Of a stretch of DNA of 64,000 nt, positions 45,314 to 56,278 are shown piece by piece; the first letter of the stretch is position 1; every line of letters starts with the position of its first letter. This DNA comes from Phallus indusiatus (lineage: Eukaryota > Basidiomycota > Agaricomycetes > Phallales > Phallaceae): contig JAQFWX010000029.1 of NCBI GenBank assembly GCA_027605045.1, positions 488,815 to 552,814 on the forward strand, read 5' to 3'. A program made the translations under genes and the position numbers. The notes below the pieces were generated by a model, which was not told the DNA's origin, searched no databases, and was given only the letters and a program-made list of their open reading frames with translations.

Positions 45314-46645
45314 TATGGTAGCGGAGAAAGAATATTAGATGTCGGGAGTTTGTATAGTGCACTACCAGTTAAGTAGAAATATGAATTGGAGGATGATTGG
45401 CGAGGAAAGTGAGTGTTCGACGAGGAAGGCTTCTGCGCTGAGGATTGGGATGCTTCTGTTCTTCCTATATTTATATGTATTAAGTGTTGCAACGCGTAGA
45501 AAAAAAATTAAGATGTACGATACGCTCAAAAACCTTTTTGGAACATACAATAAGGTAGGGTCGCGCTTGATCCGTGCATGGCTCCATAGTGCTCCGGCTA
45601 TTTTGCAGAGGCATCATAAGGAAGCAGAATCACGCTCACGATCGGCAAGAATGCTATACATATTTCGCATCATTTAGAAACCACAGAGTTGCCATCTAGG
45701 AATAAGCATATTTCTGATAGTGTATTTTTCAGGGTTATGCCTTCCGGTAAGATAAGATACGCCGTTAGACTCTTTCTTCTTCTTTTTGGTAAGACTGCTT
45801 TAGCTAAAGTGATTAGTGTCGAGCTCCACCTCCGAGTATCTAGGTTATTGAAACCCATTTTTGGACAGGATCTTATAGATGTCAGTCATATCTGCTAATA
45901 ATTCGTAATTTATAACTAACAAAGCTTTCTAGCACTTGAATTTTTGGAAGCGTATGCAACCTCCTTGTAAACGTCCTCGTTAAATGTCTTGTCAGGCAGA
46001 TTTGAATTCCGAATTAAGGAGTAGGAAAGCGAGATCTCTTGTCTGAAAATACTTACAATAAGCCCAACCCTTCCAGTCATATCTGGAAACAATTTTACTT
46101 CCCTGAAGGCTTTTCAGAACACAAAAAGACGCAAAACGAAAGACAAAAAGAATAAACTGGGAATGATGCAGGGATGCGCTCGAGCGTCTGTCGCTCCATC
46201 GGTTGCGGTCGGCGCACTCACCGGTAGCGGCCCCGGGAGTGCACATCTCGTCATGCTTAGTCTCTTCACCCGCAGATTCAGATTTCAAGGTTGTTACTCA
46301 CCTTTCAATAAGCCTTGCAACCCCATGGTGCACGAACGTTCATCAGCATAAATACCAATGACTATAGTTTTGTAATCTTCTGATCATATTTTGACGGAGT
46401 GAGTGTAACGCGTAAGTCACGCGTTAGCGCTCGTCAAAACTTTTTAACTTGAAAAATGAGAAGTTATGGTCGTATCATATTATTAAAAAGAGAGTATAAA
46501 GTGCTGCACATACGCTGGTTGTCTCAACAACAAACTGGAGCAGAGATTTTGGCAAAATTCACCGTTTCCCGTTCTGTTGCGCTAGCAACGGTCACCCCAG
46601 TGTCACGGCTACGCGTCTACTGTTTTTCACGCTCATCCTTCTGAC
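45314..46645. other. interval without a firm gene
   Basis: Holds the promoter of the CaaX gene and of the F-box gene. On the minus strand ATG-GGGTTGCAAGGCTTATTG with a GTGAGT donor near 46325 looks like a first exon, but I could not find a continuing frame. Confidence 0.4.
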
Positions 46646-48292
46646 ATGCTTGATCGTTTCCCTTACGAAATCTTCAGCTGGATCATAAAGTCTAAAAATG
46701 AATTCTTCCCGATACCTACGTTGTTTGGATTGGTGGACGATCTAACTCGGCCTCCAATCATAGAGACTCATGTCTGTCGCTCGTGGAGACAGGCACTTTT
46801 ATCTGACCCGACGATGTGGACGTACATCAATATTCAGAATAAAGATAAAGGTCGAACAAAAGAACTGATTCGTCGATCTGGTGATTCTTCGTTGGATGTG
46901 ATCGTTCGATCATTTCCATATGGATTGGATGTCCATGCGATCTATGCCGTTCTGCAAGAGACGCACAGGTTCCGGATTCTGGACATAGATATTTATGTGG
47001 ACAACAAAATGCTAAAACAGCTGGTACATCGAATGTTATCGTCTTTGGAACGTCCTGCTCCGAAATTGAGAAGTCTGTCTATATCGGTAGGAGGAATGAA
47101 CTGGGTGGTAGACGAGGAATTTCCGCGAATCAAGTGGTTCTCAGGAGATACGCCCAATCTCAAACATATACGTCTTCGTGTTTCTTCTGGTTTTGATGAA
47201 CTACTTTCCCCATCTATCCTTCGAAACCTGTTGAAGATAGATCTCATAATGGACACCACCACTATTGACGGCGACCACTTCTTTGACGTCCTGGAATTAT
47301 CGCCGCAGCTTCAACTCCTCAAAATCACAGGGTGGGGACTAGACGATCAAATGATTACATCACCGACACACTCCGGAAGACGAATTCGTTTGCCACGTCT
47401 CGAGAATCTTTCATTTGGAATCATGGACAGTTTCGATCTCAAAACGGCAGGTCTTGTTCTGCGGCATCTCGAGTTTCCCATCGAAAACATCGAATTTCAA
47501 ATTAAATGTGATGAATTTCATATTGCCCAATCTGAGCCGGAGGCGGCAACATTGTTGAATGTCGTCACGCAGCAACGTTATGCACACCTGACCACCTTTC
47601 CATTCGAGGATATTTACCTGGAGGTGACATTCGACAATCCCTACCCTAATAGGTCGACATTTTCGACGCAATACGATACTTTTCACGAACCTAAAGAAAA
47701 TTTCCCCGATTTTTTGCGAACATTCCCATTAACAGATATCACGTCTTTGGACTTGAAAAACACAATACTAGAATCCACGTTATTTAGGAATATTTTTGCT
47801 TCACTTGGGAATTTGATGCGGTTACGTATCGACCACGAAAGCCCCGCTGCAGGTGATCCGGCGCAGGAATCCTTCCTAATGGCATTGATGCCTCACATTA
47901 CGTATAATCCACCACGAATCGAGTTGTTGGACAACGAGGCATCCTTCTTGGATGGTGACGCTAACCACTTAACAACCTCAGGGCCGGGTCGCTCTCAACC
48001 CGAATTCACTAATCTTCCTTGCCCCCTTTTGCGCACACTAAGGATAAATATGTTGGACGAAGACGTCGAATTGACTGAAGTGTATTTCCAAACCGTCGCT
48101 ACATGTGCTGAGTTTCGGCGACAGGGAGGGAGCCCTTTCGAATCCATTACGATTCGCTGTTCGCGATCAGTCTTACGGGAGGAGGTTGTTGCGGGCATGC
48201 AACGCCATAAAGGCTTTCCCATCATAGTGTTAACAGACCAAGAAGAGGGCGGCTCCGATCTAGACGACACGGAATCAAGCATTTCACATTAA
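46646..48292 (+). CDS. F-box protein of the basidiomycete type, paralogue 1
   Basis: One uninterrupted exon of 548 residues. The N-terminal LDRFPYEIFSWIIK...HVCRSWRQALLSDPTMWTYI is the F-box with the linker typical of mushroom F-box proteins (VCRSWR, SDPTLW-like). These proteins bind Skp1 and present targets to SCF ubiquitin ligase. After it, repeated LRSLSI, NLKHIRL, QLLKIT, LMRLRI patterns suggest an irregular leucine-rich repeat region. The C terminus is acidic (EEGGSDLDDTESSISH). It is about 45-50 percent identical by eye to the next gene, 496 bp downstream. No disabling change is seen. Confidence 0.8.
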   Translation: MLDRFPYEIFSWIIKSKNEFFPIPTLFGLVDDLTRPPIIETHVCRSWRQALLSDPTMWTYINIQNKDKGRTKELIRRSGDSSLDVIVRSFPYGLDVHAIYAVLQETHRFRILDIDIYVDNKMLKQLVHRMLSSLERPAPKLRSLSISVGGMNWVVDEEFPRIKWFSGDTPNLKHIRLRVSSGFDELLSPSILRNLLKIDLIMDTTTIDGDHFFDVLELSPQLQLLKITGWGLDDQMITSPTHSGRRIRLPRLENLSFGIMDSFDLKTAGLVLRHLEFPIENIEFQIKCDEFHIAQSEPEAATLLNVVTQQRYAHLTTFPFEDIYLEVTFDNPYPNRSTFSTQYDTFHEPKENFPDFLRTFPLTDITSLDLKNTILESTLFRNIFASLGNLMRLRIDHESPAAGDPAQESFLMALMPHITYNPPRIELLDNEASFLDGDANHLTTSGPGRSQPEFTNLPCPLLRTLRINMLDEDVELTEVYFQTVATCAEFRRQGGSPFESITIRCSRSVLREEVVAGMQRHKGFPIIVLTDQEEGGSDLDDTESSISH

Positions 48293-48788
48293 ATGTCACT
48301 ATTTTTTTCCCTCCTAAGGCTTCGTGTACACGTACACTTTGTCTTTTCTTTGTCGCAGCAAGTGAACGATACTCAGCCGCACAATTTGACTGAAGAATAT
48401 TATGAGTTGATTTACGAAGAACTAGAGCAATGTGAAATTTCTTCATATGAATGACGTCGAGCCTAGTACCTGATCTGACCCTTTTGTCGGTAGAAGTGTG
48501 TGCGCGCGTTAGCACGCGCCGAGACATTGCCCAAATTTTCGGAGGGCCGAGGCTCATATGAAAAGCGACAGTCATATCATACCATTAATAAATGCCACGC
48601 GACATACGATGTATCTCCAATTTTCAAAGATTGTGATATGTTTGGGGAAGGTTCATTGCTTCCAACAAACGCAGTTGACGACAGAGGAAGGCAATGATCA
48701 ATCGATCAAGCAAGAGTCTTGTAACGCCGGTGATTTGGTCACCCCTACGTCACGGTGACTGTGGACACGCTTTTATTGTTCTTCCAAC
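48293..48788. other. spacer between the F-box pair
   Basis: Its last about 60 bp resemble the sequence before the first copy (GTCACCCC...GTCACGG then CTTC...ACATG), so the proximal promoter was duplicated with the gene. Confidence 0.5.
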
Positions 48789-50351
48789 ATGTTCGACCGT
48801 TTGCCCTACGAAATCCTCAGGCAGATCATCAAATTAAAATATAAACACCGTCCAATTGTTCCTTCTCTTGAGTCGGCGGACAATGTGAATTCTCTTCCAA
48901 TTTTAGAGACTCACGTTTGTCACTCATGGAGATGGAGACTTATATCCGATCCGACGATGTGGACGTACATTAGAATCCCAAAGAAAGACAAAGGTCGAAC
49001 AGAAGAATTGATTCGTCGATCAGCTCGTGCTCCATTAAACGTGACCATTCTGGCGTGCGGATGGGTATTGGATGCTCATGCAATCGATATCGTTCTACGA
49101 GAGACGCACCGGTTCCAGAATCTGAAGATAACCATCATCGCCCCAAGCGAAGAATCGAAGTTGATGGTACGCAAAGTCTTGCAAATTTTCGAGCGCCCTG
49201 CTCCAAAATTGAGCACTCTGTCTGTGACGATACACGCGGCCGGGAACAGGTGGGCGACAGACAACTCGGAGGAATTTCCACGAATCTTGTTTTCAGAAAC
49301 GCCCAATTTAAAGGTTATACGTCTACAAGCCTCCCCTGGTTTTGATGAGATTTTTTTCTCACCCTTGTTCCGAAATTTGTTTGAAATACATCTCGAGTCC
49401 CAGGACGTAACCATCGTTCACAGCGACCACCTCCTGGACATCTTGGAACAATCGCCACAACTTCGATCACTTGCAATCTCACCAAAGGTCGACGAAGAAA
49501 CAGCTACATTGCCGAGGTACCCCGAAAGACGAGTTCATCTACCGAATCTTCGGCGACTTCTGCTCGGACTAAACCTCGAGAATTATATTACTTTCGAAAT
49601 GGCAGATTTTATTTTGCAACATATCGAATTCCCTATCCAGAACATCGACATGCTTCGAATCAATTGCAATGACTTACATGTTCATAAGTCCGAACCAAGG
49701 GCGGAAAGATTGCTGCATATCATTTCCCAGCGATGCTATACACACTTGAAAATCTCTCCTTTCGACGCGTACGAGTACGAGTACTCTTCCGACATAGTCA
49801 TAACACTCAACGACTCCCGATCCTACCCTGAAAAGTCAACATTTTCAACCAGATATGATATCGATCACGAGCCTGAGGAGAACTTTTCGGATTTTCTGCG
49901 AATGTTCCCGCTAACAAATATTACGTCCTTGGTCTTAGAAGAGCCGGCATTCAGTTCCGCGTCATTCTGTAATATTTTCACTTCACTCAGGAATTTAAAG
50001 CGGTTGGATGTCATATATGAAAGCCCTGATGCTGAGTACTACTCAGAACCGGAACTTTTGGTGATGGCTTTAATGCCTTCCTTTGGAGATTCTTCGCACA
50101 ACGGATTAAACGATATTCCTTGCCCCTCTTTGCATGACATCCAAATCGATTTCCTCAACTGCAAAGTCGAATTGAGTGAAGAGTTTTTTCAAAAAGTCGT
50201 TATATGTGCCGAGGCTCGACGACGGATACGACTTCCTTTCAGATCCATATCCATATTCTGCCCTCCACCAGTAATCTTAGACAAGGATGCTGTTGAGTAC
50301 ATACAGAACCTTGGGTCTAAGCGTTTGCCCATTGTAGTTACAACGGACTAG
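48789..50351 (+). CDS. F-box protein of the basidiomycete type, paralogue 2
   Basis: A single exon of 520 residues, tandem partner of the gene at 46646. FDRLPYEILRQIIKLKYK...HVCHSWRWRLISDPTMWTYIRI is the F-box. KDKGRTEELIRRSARAPLNVTI, ETHRFQNLKI, ERPAPKLSTLSV and LFSETPNLKVIRLQASPGFDE match the first copy block by block. The C-terminal acidic tail of copy 1 is missing and this copy ends RLPIVVTTD. The pair probably arose by unequal crossing over and is now well diverged. Substrate unknown. Confidence 0.8.
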   Translation: MFDRLPYEILRQIIKLKYKHRPIVPSLESADNVNSLPILETHVCHSWRWRLISDPTMWTYIRIPKKDKGRTEELIRRSARAPLNVTILACGWVLDAHAIDIVLRETHRFQNLKITIIAPSEESKLMVRKVLQIFERPAPKLSTLSVTIHAAGNRWATDNSEEFPRILFSETPNLKVIRLQASPGFDEIFFSPLFRNLFEIHLESQDVTIVHSDHLLDILEQSPQLRSLAISPKVDEETATLPRYPERRVHLPNLRRLLLGLNLENYITFEMADFILQHIEFPIQNIDMLRINCNDLHVHKSEPRAERLLHIISQRCYTHLKISPFDAYEYEYSSDIVITLNDSRSYPEKSTFSTRYDIDHEPEENFSDFLRMFPLTNITSLVLEEPAFSSASFCNIFTSLRNLKRLDVIYESPDAEYYSEPELLVMALMPSFGDSSHNGLNDIPCPSLHDIQIDFLNCKVELSEEFFQKVVICAEARRRIRLPFRSISIFCPPPVILDKDAVEYIQNLGSKRLPIVVTTD

Positions 50352-50684
50352 ACAGCATAGGACTATGCATTCTGGGACAAAATCACGCATACGCACACTG
50401 CAGGTTTCTTAGATTCAAATGTGGGTCCCATGTCAAATCATCATGTCGTGCTTGAAGGAAACTGTTTCAAATTTTCTCTGATACTTAGACTCCCGTGATA
50501 AAGCAATGGCCGAATCACCATTATATATAGTGCCAGATACAAACAAATCGAGAATATGTCTTCAAATGCATATAAATAAACTTTGTTCTGTTATGATACT
50601 TTTCTGGTCCATGAATACTATTGCTAATGCTCGACAAATACATCGCGAAAAGTGAACCCGTCATTACACTGCTGACATCCCCAG
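50352..50684. other. convergent spacer
   Basis: 3' ends of the F-box gene and copy F. No gene seen. Confidence 0.5.
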
Positions 50685-52280
50685 TTAAACCTCAAATCCG
50701 TCCACTGCATCCATTTTTTCCCGCTGAGATTCTGGTATTGAAAAATCTGATGATGGTGATATAGGTCTAGTAGCCTGCAAAGACGTTTCGAAGGTCTGAG
50801 GCTCTGCGTCGAGCCTGACATCAGCGAGATCTGGCATAAAATCGAAGATCACTTCTCTTCCCGTCCATACAGTCGAGAAAACGTAGGTTTTAGAAACTTC
50901 TATTTCGCGTAGCGCGTCCTGTAAGTTTCTCAGGTTGAGTACTAGGCGACTCCCCTGACAATGTCATTAGAGTCAGATCAATGCACAGAGTGGTCGTGCT
51001 GGATCTTACTGCGATTCCCATCAAGACTATCGCTGACCTACGGTAAGTCAGTATAATGAAGATACGATATGTATATGAAAAATGGTATGACATACTGTAT
51101 TAATTTTATATCGGGATTCGTTTGAACAACGGAAACGAGAAAGATGGCTACGCCAAATAAACAGAAAATTTCATTTCAAATTATTTTGTTGCACCAAAGT
51201 AATTTCATTTACCAACAACAAGACAAAAACACCAAAACTCATCTCTAACGAAAACGCAGAAAAAGCGACGTAAAGCATTTGATCTCCAAGAGGAAAGTTT
51301 GATTTTAAGAAGCCTTCGATAGATAACATCTCAGTCAATCCAAAAGGAAGAAAAAAATGAAAAGCAAGGCGCATTACTTTATCAACACTAAAAGGAATAG
51401 GAAGCTTTGGAAAACCAATTCTGAAATCCTAAAGCGAAATCAAGAGATTTATGATACGTCGCGACAGTAGAATCACAAATACACACCAAGTACCATGGAT
51501 AGTCTCAGCGATATTCGGGCTATTACATTCACTAAAAACTCCGGGTTTAAAGGACGTCAGTGGAGACCGGATCATCGGTGATTGGACATAGTGCCAAATT
51601 GTGAAGGTTAAGAGCAATCCGATATTCACAGTCCAGAGTAGAACTAAACCAACTAAGACTGTTCTATTTCTCCCATATAGAGCATAGACTGAAAAAAGTC
51701 ACAAGAGGCTAAGTGTCTAAAGCATTGTTGTGAAACAAATATACTACCTCGATAAATGAGTAATACATCCAGTGTTGCTACCAGTACGATGTTGTTCGTC
51801 TGAGAGTACCACGTATAAAATTCGCAAACACTATTTCCTCTGCTTTTGAAGTAGGTTTGGTCCATGATTATTGTCACTCTAAGTGGAATTTATACATTGA
51901 AGCCAGAAAGGTGATTGAGGTGAACGACTTACATCGATTGTACTAAAGCTAAATATCGAATCATAAAGAAGAGATAGTTTACGGCGCAAGCTTGGACTCT
52001 AAACGAATAAGCGCAATAAAATCAAATCACAATCAGATATCATTTGACTGTGATTTTAGAATTCTAGAATTCTTCACTAACTTCCACACCAGCTCGATCT
52101 CTTGGCTATAGGTTAACAAGATATCCCATACTTGAAGCGCGCAAGCAAAAACTAATTAAAGATGAATGATTCAATACGATTGATTAGACTCAAACAAAAT
52201 GAAAGTAAACCTTGAAATCTAGAAACTGTCAAAAAGTGAGGGGCTTCGTTAATGAGTCTGCACTGTTCTGACGATGGCAT
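50685..52280 (-). CDS. DUF6533-like seven-helix membrane protein, copy F (divergent)
   Basis: Exons 52280-52211, 52151-52082, 51998-51933, 51878-51748, 51688-51487, 51428-51378, 51313-51213, 51147-51096, 51037-51010 and 50954-50685 give 346 residues. Motifs: ALQVWDILLTYSQEIELVW, AVNYLFFMIRYLAL, FVRDEFW and GSRLVLNLRNL. This is the most divergent copy: AFYERNR is ALYGRNR, GEC is SEC, and exons 4, 5 and 8 differ by one codon each from the others. The C-terminal tail is by far the longest (90 codons), acidic and Ser/Pro-rich (SPSSDFSIPESQ). An in-frame ATG at 52385 would add 35 residues; I prefer 52280 because the other copies have 18-39 residues before exon 2. TATAAG near 52335 fits this start. 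Confidence 0.77.
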
Positions 52281-52544
52281 GGGCGAAGCTCCGAGTGAAG
52301 GACGTGGGCGGCGGTGGGTTGAGATACCACCCCTTATAAGGCCAAAGCTTCTTGACTCAGCAGAGGGCACATCGCGCGGACACATATGTACGTTGTGGGC
52401 GTCGCACCAAAACGAAAAAAAGATGGGAATATGTATCGAATAGGATTAGGAGCTTTGATCGTTGATGGATACGGTTTTGATTGTATTGCCGAGGGAGATT
52501 TGCTAGACTGTATTCTTTTCTTTTCTATCTCCTAGAAAGGCATT
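52281..52544. other. promoter of copy F
   Basis: Short 5' flank. No separate gene seen. Confidence 0.4.
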
Positions 52545-52760
52545 TTACAGCTTGTAAACGCCGTGAAAGACGGCTTTAAGCGAAGTTGTATCGTGGTTTA
52601 ATAAAGGCGGCAACGTTAAATTAAACCCCTCATGGTCGTGCCTAAAAATAGCGGCGGTGGCACCTTTTTGTGTGCCCTCTGGGAAGGCAGGGAACTGAGA
52701 TGCCATCGCTCCGAGCCAAACACAATTCAAAATACCTAAAAATAGGATAGCCCTGGTCAT
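52545..52760 (-). CDS. possible small secreted protein
   Basis: 71 residues from the ATG at 52760. MTRAILFLGILNCVWLGAMASQFPAFPEG is a plausible signal peptide with cleavage after AMA or MAS, followed by a short hydrophilic part with one N-glycosylation site (NLT). No cysteine is found in the mature part. No homologue is recognised, and there is a possible acceptor (TTTTTAG) inside the start, so this might instead be a downstream exon. Confidence 0.3.
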   Translation of the reverse strand: MTRAILFLGILNCVWLGAMASQFPAFPEGTQKGATAAIFRHDHEGFNLTLPPLLNHDTTSLKAVFHGVYKL

Positions 52761-53871
52761 CAATATATGGTTTAAGATTTTGGAAGCTGAACAACCTAAT
52801 TGTTCTGACCTGGTTTTTACACGAGAATGTTGTGGGTCAAACTTTGGAAAAAGAAAGACCCGTTTAAAAGTATCAACGAACCTGGTAACGGTGAAACCTA
52901 GCAGTTGAGAGAGTGATTGGGGGGATCGACTTATAGCTACGCCTCAGGTGACAGGGAAGTGAGAGGTAGTGAGTTCGAATACACGATCACAGTAACCGCT
53001 GCCACCCGCGTAATTCTCATGATGAAAGAGCCGTTATTTTCTTTCGGATGTATACGCAGTACGTCATTTGATACCAAACCAAACATCCATAAATGATATC
53101 GCAGATGAGCTGTTATTTCTGACATTCACTGGCAATCAGTCACTTCAAACGCGGACTGGCCGCTGTGAGAAAAAAGAATGGTAACGTACCTGGGGTGAAA
53201 CACCTGTGAAATGATGAGTTGATGAAACGTGGATAGAGGCGTTCGTCAATCATAATAAACGTATGTGATTCCTCCCGATTACGAAAGCTAATTGAATCGT
53301 CGAAGTAGGAAAGAAAACGGTTTATCGCGTTTGGTCACGCGACGTCACCCAAACGCTGGCGGAATTTCCCGAAAAACGTTGACACGCAGACGTGTTGCTG
53401 ACGTGGCCACTTTGCCGAGTCCAGACTCCACTGGACGAGAAATGTATTACCCAAATCCTTTAAACTACAACCTTGACAGCATGCCATGTTACTAACTAAA
53501 AGCGTTACACAACAACGACCAAACAATGACCCCACCGGCCCCACAGACAAGATAAATAAATGGAAGAGCCGATAATCGGCGTTATGCGAGAGAAAAATGC
53601 GTATACATGGTGAAAAAAAGGAAAAACAATGAAAAAGACGATATCCGAAACCTTCGGAATGAATGGATGGCATATTGCGAGGATAGACGAGAACCCAATG
53701 AAAAATGAGACGGATAAAAAAAAAGATGCAGGAAGATGATTTAGACCTAAAATGGCTTCATGGTAAAAATGATGAGATGGGATGATAGTAAGATTTTTTT
53801 TTTGTATACCCTAATTTTTCGTGTTTAAAATAGGGGGAGAATAAATAAGGAAAAGTTGTAATGCGATATAA
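52761..53871. other. 1.1 kb interval without a gene
   Basis: 3' flank of the carboxylesterase and spacer. An interval near 52940-53000 ends in GAGTTCGAATAC like a tRNA T-loop but does not fold as one. Confidence 0.5.
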
Positions 53872-56278
53872 TCATATCCTGGACAATTGCTGGAAGGGTT
53901 GAGCACCGACGGCAGTAGGAGGAACACCTTTTGGCCCGACGCTCAGCTCAACTCCAACACGAAACGCCAGTTCGTGCGGAACACTTTCAAGAGCACGACT
54001 CCATTCGTCAAGTCTTCTCCTTCGTGGAAGTTCATCGTCCATGGAACGAGTTCCGACTTCACCTTCGGGTCCTAACACGAGGAGACTATTACTCGGCCAT
54101 GGACGACCCGGAGCAGGGGTAGAAATGTTCAAGTTGTTGTTGGTACTGATGGCTGACGGCCCTTGAGCAAATGCGATCCATCGTGACTGAACTGCTTGTC
54201 GTATACGCGAAGCGTTGTACTGGAAATCCGAGATTTGATAATACGAGTCCTCAGAGTCGTCTTCAGAGTCCGATTCGTATGAGTCTGGATATGGCTGGAA
54301 CGTGCTTTCAGCTTCAATCACGTCATCCTCGTCTTCGTCTTCATCAAAAGTGCGGAACCCATTTTCGTCATCCCAGTCTGACTCGGACGAAGAAGGGCTT
54401 AGTACGAGCGTCGATGAAGTGGTGGTGTGAAGAGGTCCAACGCCTGCTGATGCTACTTTTTTGGGCTTCTCGGGTGTCATCGAAATGTTGTCGAAAAGGT
54501 ATAGCAAATCCACCGCATGATGCGCAGTAAACGTATACGGACTTTCTTGATCAAAGACGTATCGATAAACAGGTATCCCGTCACGCTCTCGGCGTCCGGC
54601 ACTGGTCCCTTTAGCCAACTTATCAATCGGCCACGCGAAAAACACGTCGTTCACCAAATTCAAAACCGCATCTTGTGACTCCTCGTCGTCAGCGCCGGGT
54701 CCATAATTAATCCCATACGTGCGCAAAAATTTGTCGGCTTTATAGACGTTCCGGATGAGAGCTTTTACGCGCCGGACAATTCCCAGACTAGTCCACGTTC
54801 TGATTCCGGTGCCACCTCCACCGCCTCCAACCGAACCCGCTCCAAGATATAGTGCAGATTCAAAAGCGCAGTCTCCAATCATGAGACTGTCGATTTTTTC
54901 TGGAAGAGGAATGAAGTTTCCGGGAATGGAGCCCACGTCATTGCGCCACCCGTCGCGGAAGAATATTCCATCATCTGTAGGGTTCACGACGCCTGGCGTT
55001 TGCGCGACTAGTAAATCTACTGGAATATTCCTTAGGTGATTGACGTCGGATATTCTGAGACGACCCATGACACGGCTTAATAATGATCCCTGTGCTTCAA
55101 TTGAGCGGACTGCGGTAGGGAGGACGGTACCACTCTGCAGTATAGCGCGAGAAGCGATTCCCCCCTGGTTGAGATGGTTGATGCGTGAAAGCAGTAGTGC
55201 ATGAATGTCAATTGCTCCTGCTGATTCTCCGAACAAGGTGACGTTTCCAGGGTCGCCACCAAAGGAAGATATGTGTCTCCGAATCCATGCCAAAGCGTTG
55301 AGCTGATCGTATAGACCTGCATATGGCGGAAGAAGGAAAAAAGGAAGAAGAGAAAGAAAGGAGAGAGAAAAGACGATTTTAGGGATCGAGACATTTCTTT
55401 CCATTCTTGTTGAAAGGCCTACCATAATTTCCAACGCCTTCCTCGCCTAACAGGCGGTTTGACTCTTCTAAAGCCACAGAAGCTGCGAAACCTAGAAGAC
55501 CAAGGCGATAGCTAAGGTAATTGACGGATAAGTGAGACATTCTCAGTCAAGATAATTGTGATACATACTTTACGTTCACAATTATAACGGGCTGCTCGAA
55601 TTCCAAAGATGCTTTAACGAGTTTTCCAGGATCGCATATAACAGAGCTTCCCGCGCCACGAATGTTGGAGCCTCTGGAGGTCGTTGTCAATTCTTACACG
55701 CCAGTCACAACTCAAAAGTGGATAATCCATACCCATGAATCCACACCATTACGGGCAAAGGACGCGTATGTCTCGAGACGTCCGGGCAAGTTATGATGAG
55801 ATTCAAACACTCAAACTCGTCTTGTACGACCAAGCGTGGAGGGTCTTCTCGTACGAAACCAAACAAGTCGTCAAAGCCTTGACGTTTTTGCTGAGGGCAA
55901 ATTGGCCTGGATAGATATCATTGTCTCAGTCTCACAATAAATAAAAACGTGTAACGCAGATAGAACATACCCATGTCTTTTCGCGTCTGTTGTTTTTGGG
56001 TAAGAAGTACATAGCTGCGACCGTCTGAAACGGCCTGGAACATTGGCGTATTTTATGCCTCTGAATTGGTGAACTGGGTATTCAGGAGAGGAGACGGAAT
56101 GTTGGATGCCGACGAAAGTTGTGTTTAGTGTCGGACAGCGAACGGAAGGATGGAATGAGGACATGAGGATGATAAGATGAGAAACGGGGATGGGGGGTAG
56201 TAGAAGTAAAAGGATGATGATGGCAAGAAATTTAGAATTTCCAGGCTCTGGTCTTGTAGACGCAACAAGCATGACCAT
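53872..56278 (-). CDS. type-B carboxylesterase with acidic insertion
   Basis: Exons 56278-55971, 55906-55733, 55673-55569, 55511-55423 and 55316-53872 give 706 residues (668 from the ATG at 56164). Type-B carboxylesterases hydrolyse ester bonds of lipids and xenobiotics. HQFRGIKYANVPGRF is the N-terminal signature, MVWIHGG-SNIRGAG the oxyanion loop, NVNYRLGLLGF the next strand (created by splicing) and FGGDPGNVTLFGESAGA the nucleophile elbow with Ser257. AHHAVDLLYLFDN carries the catalytic His. An unusual segment of about 90 residues, with DEDEDEDDV and DSYESDSEDDSED, lies between this His and the final RWIAFAQGP block. With the early start, the N terminus has a hydrophobic run (AIIILLLLLPPIPVSHLI) that would be a signal anchor. 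All catalytic motifs are present, so activity is plausible. Confidence 0.87.

Noticed and set aside
45992..46340. Possible first exon on the minus strand reading MGLQGLLK, like EXO1/FEN1 nucleases
   Set aside because: None of the following nuclease motifs appears after any splice choice.
52930..53000. tRNA-like sequence with GAGTTCGAATAC
   Set aside because: No pairing T-stem or acceptor stem can be formed; the B-box consensus is not met.
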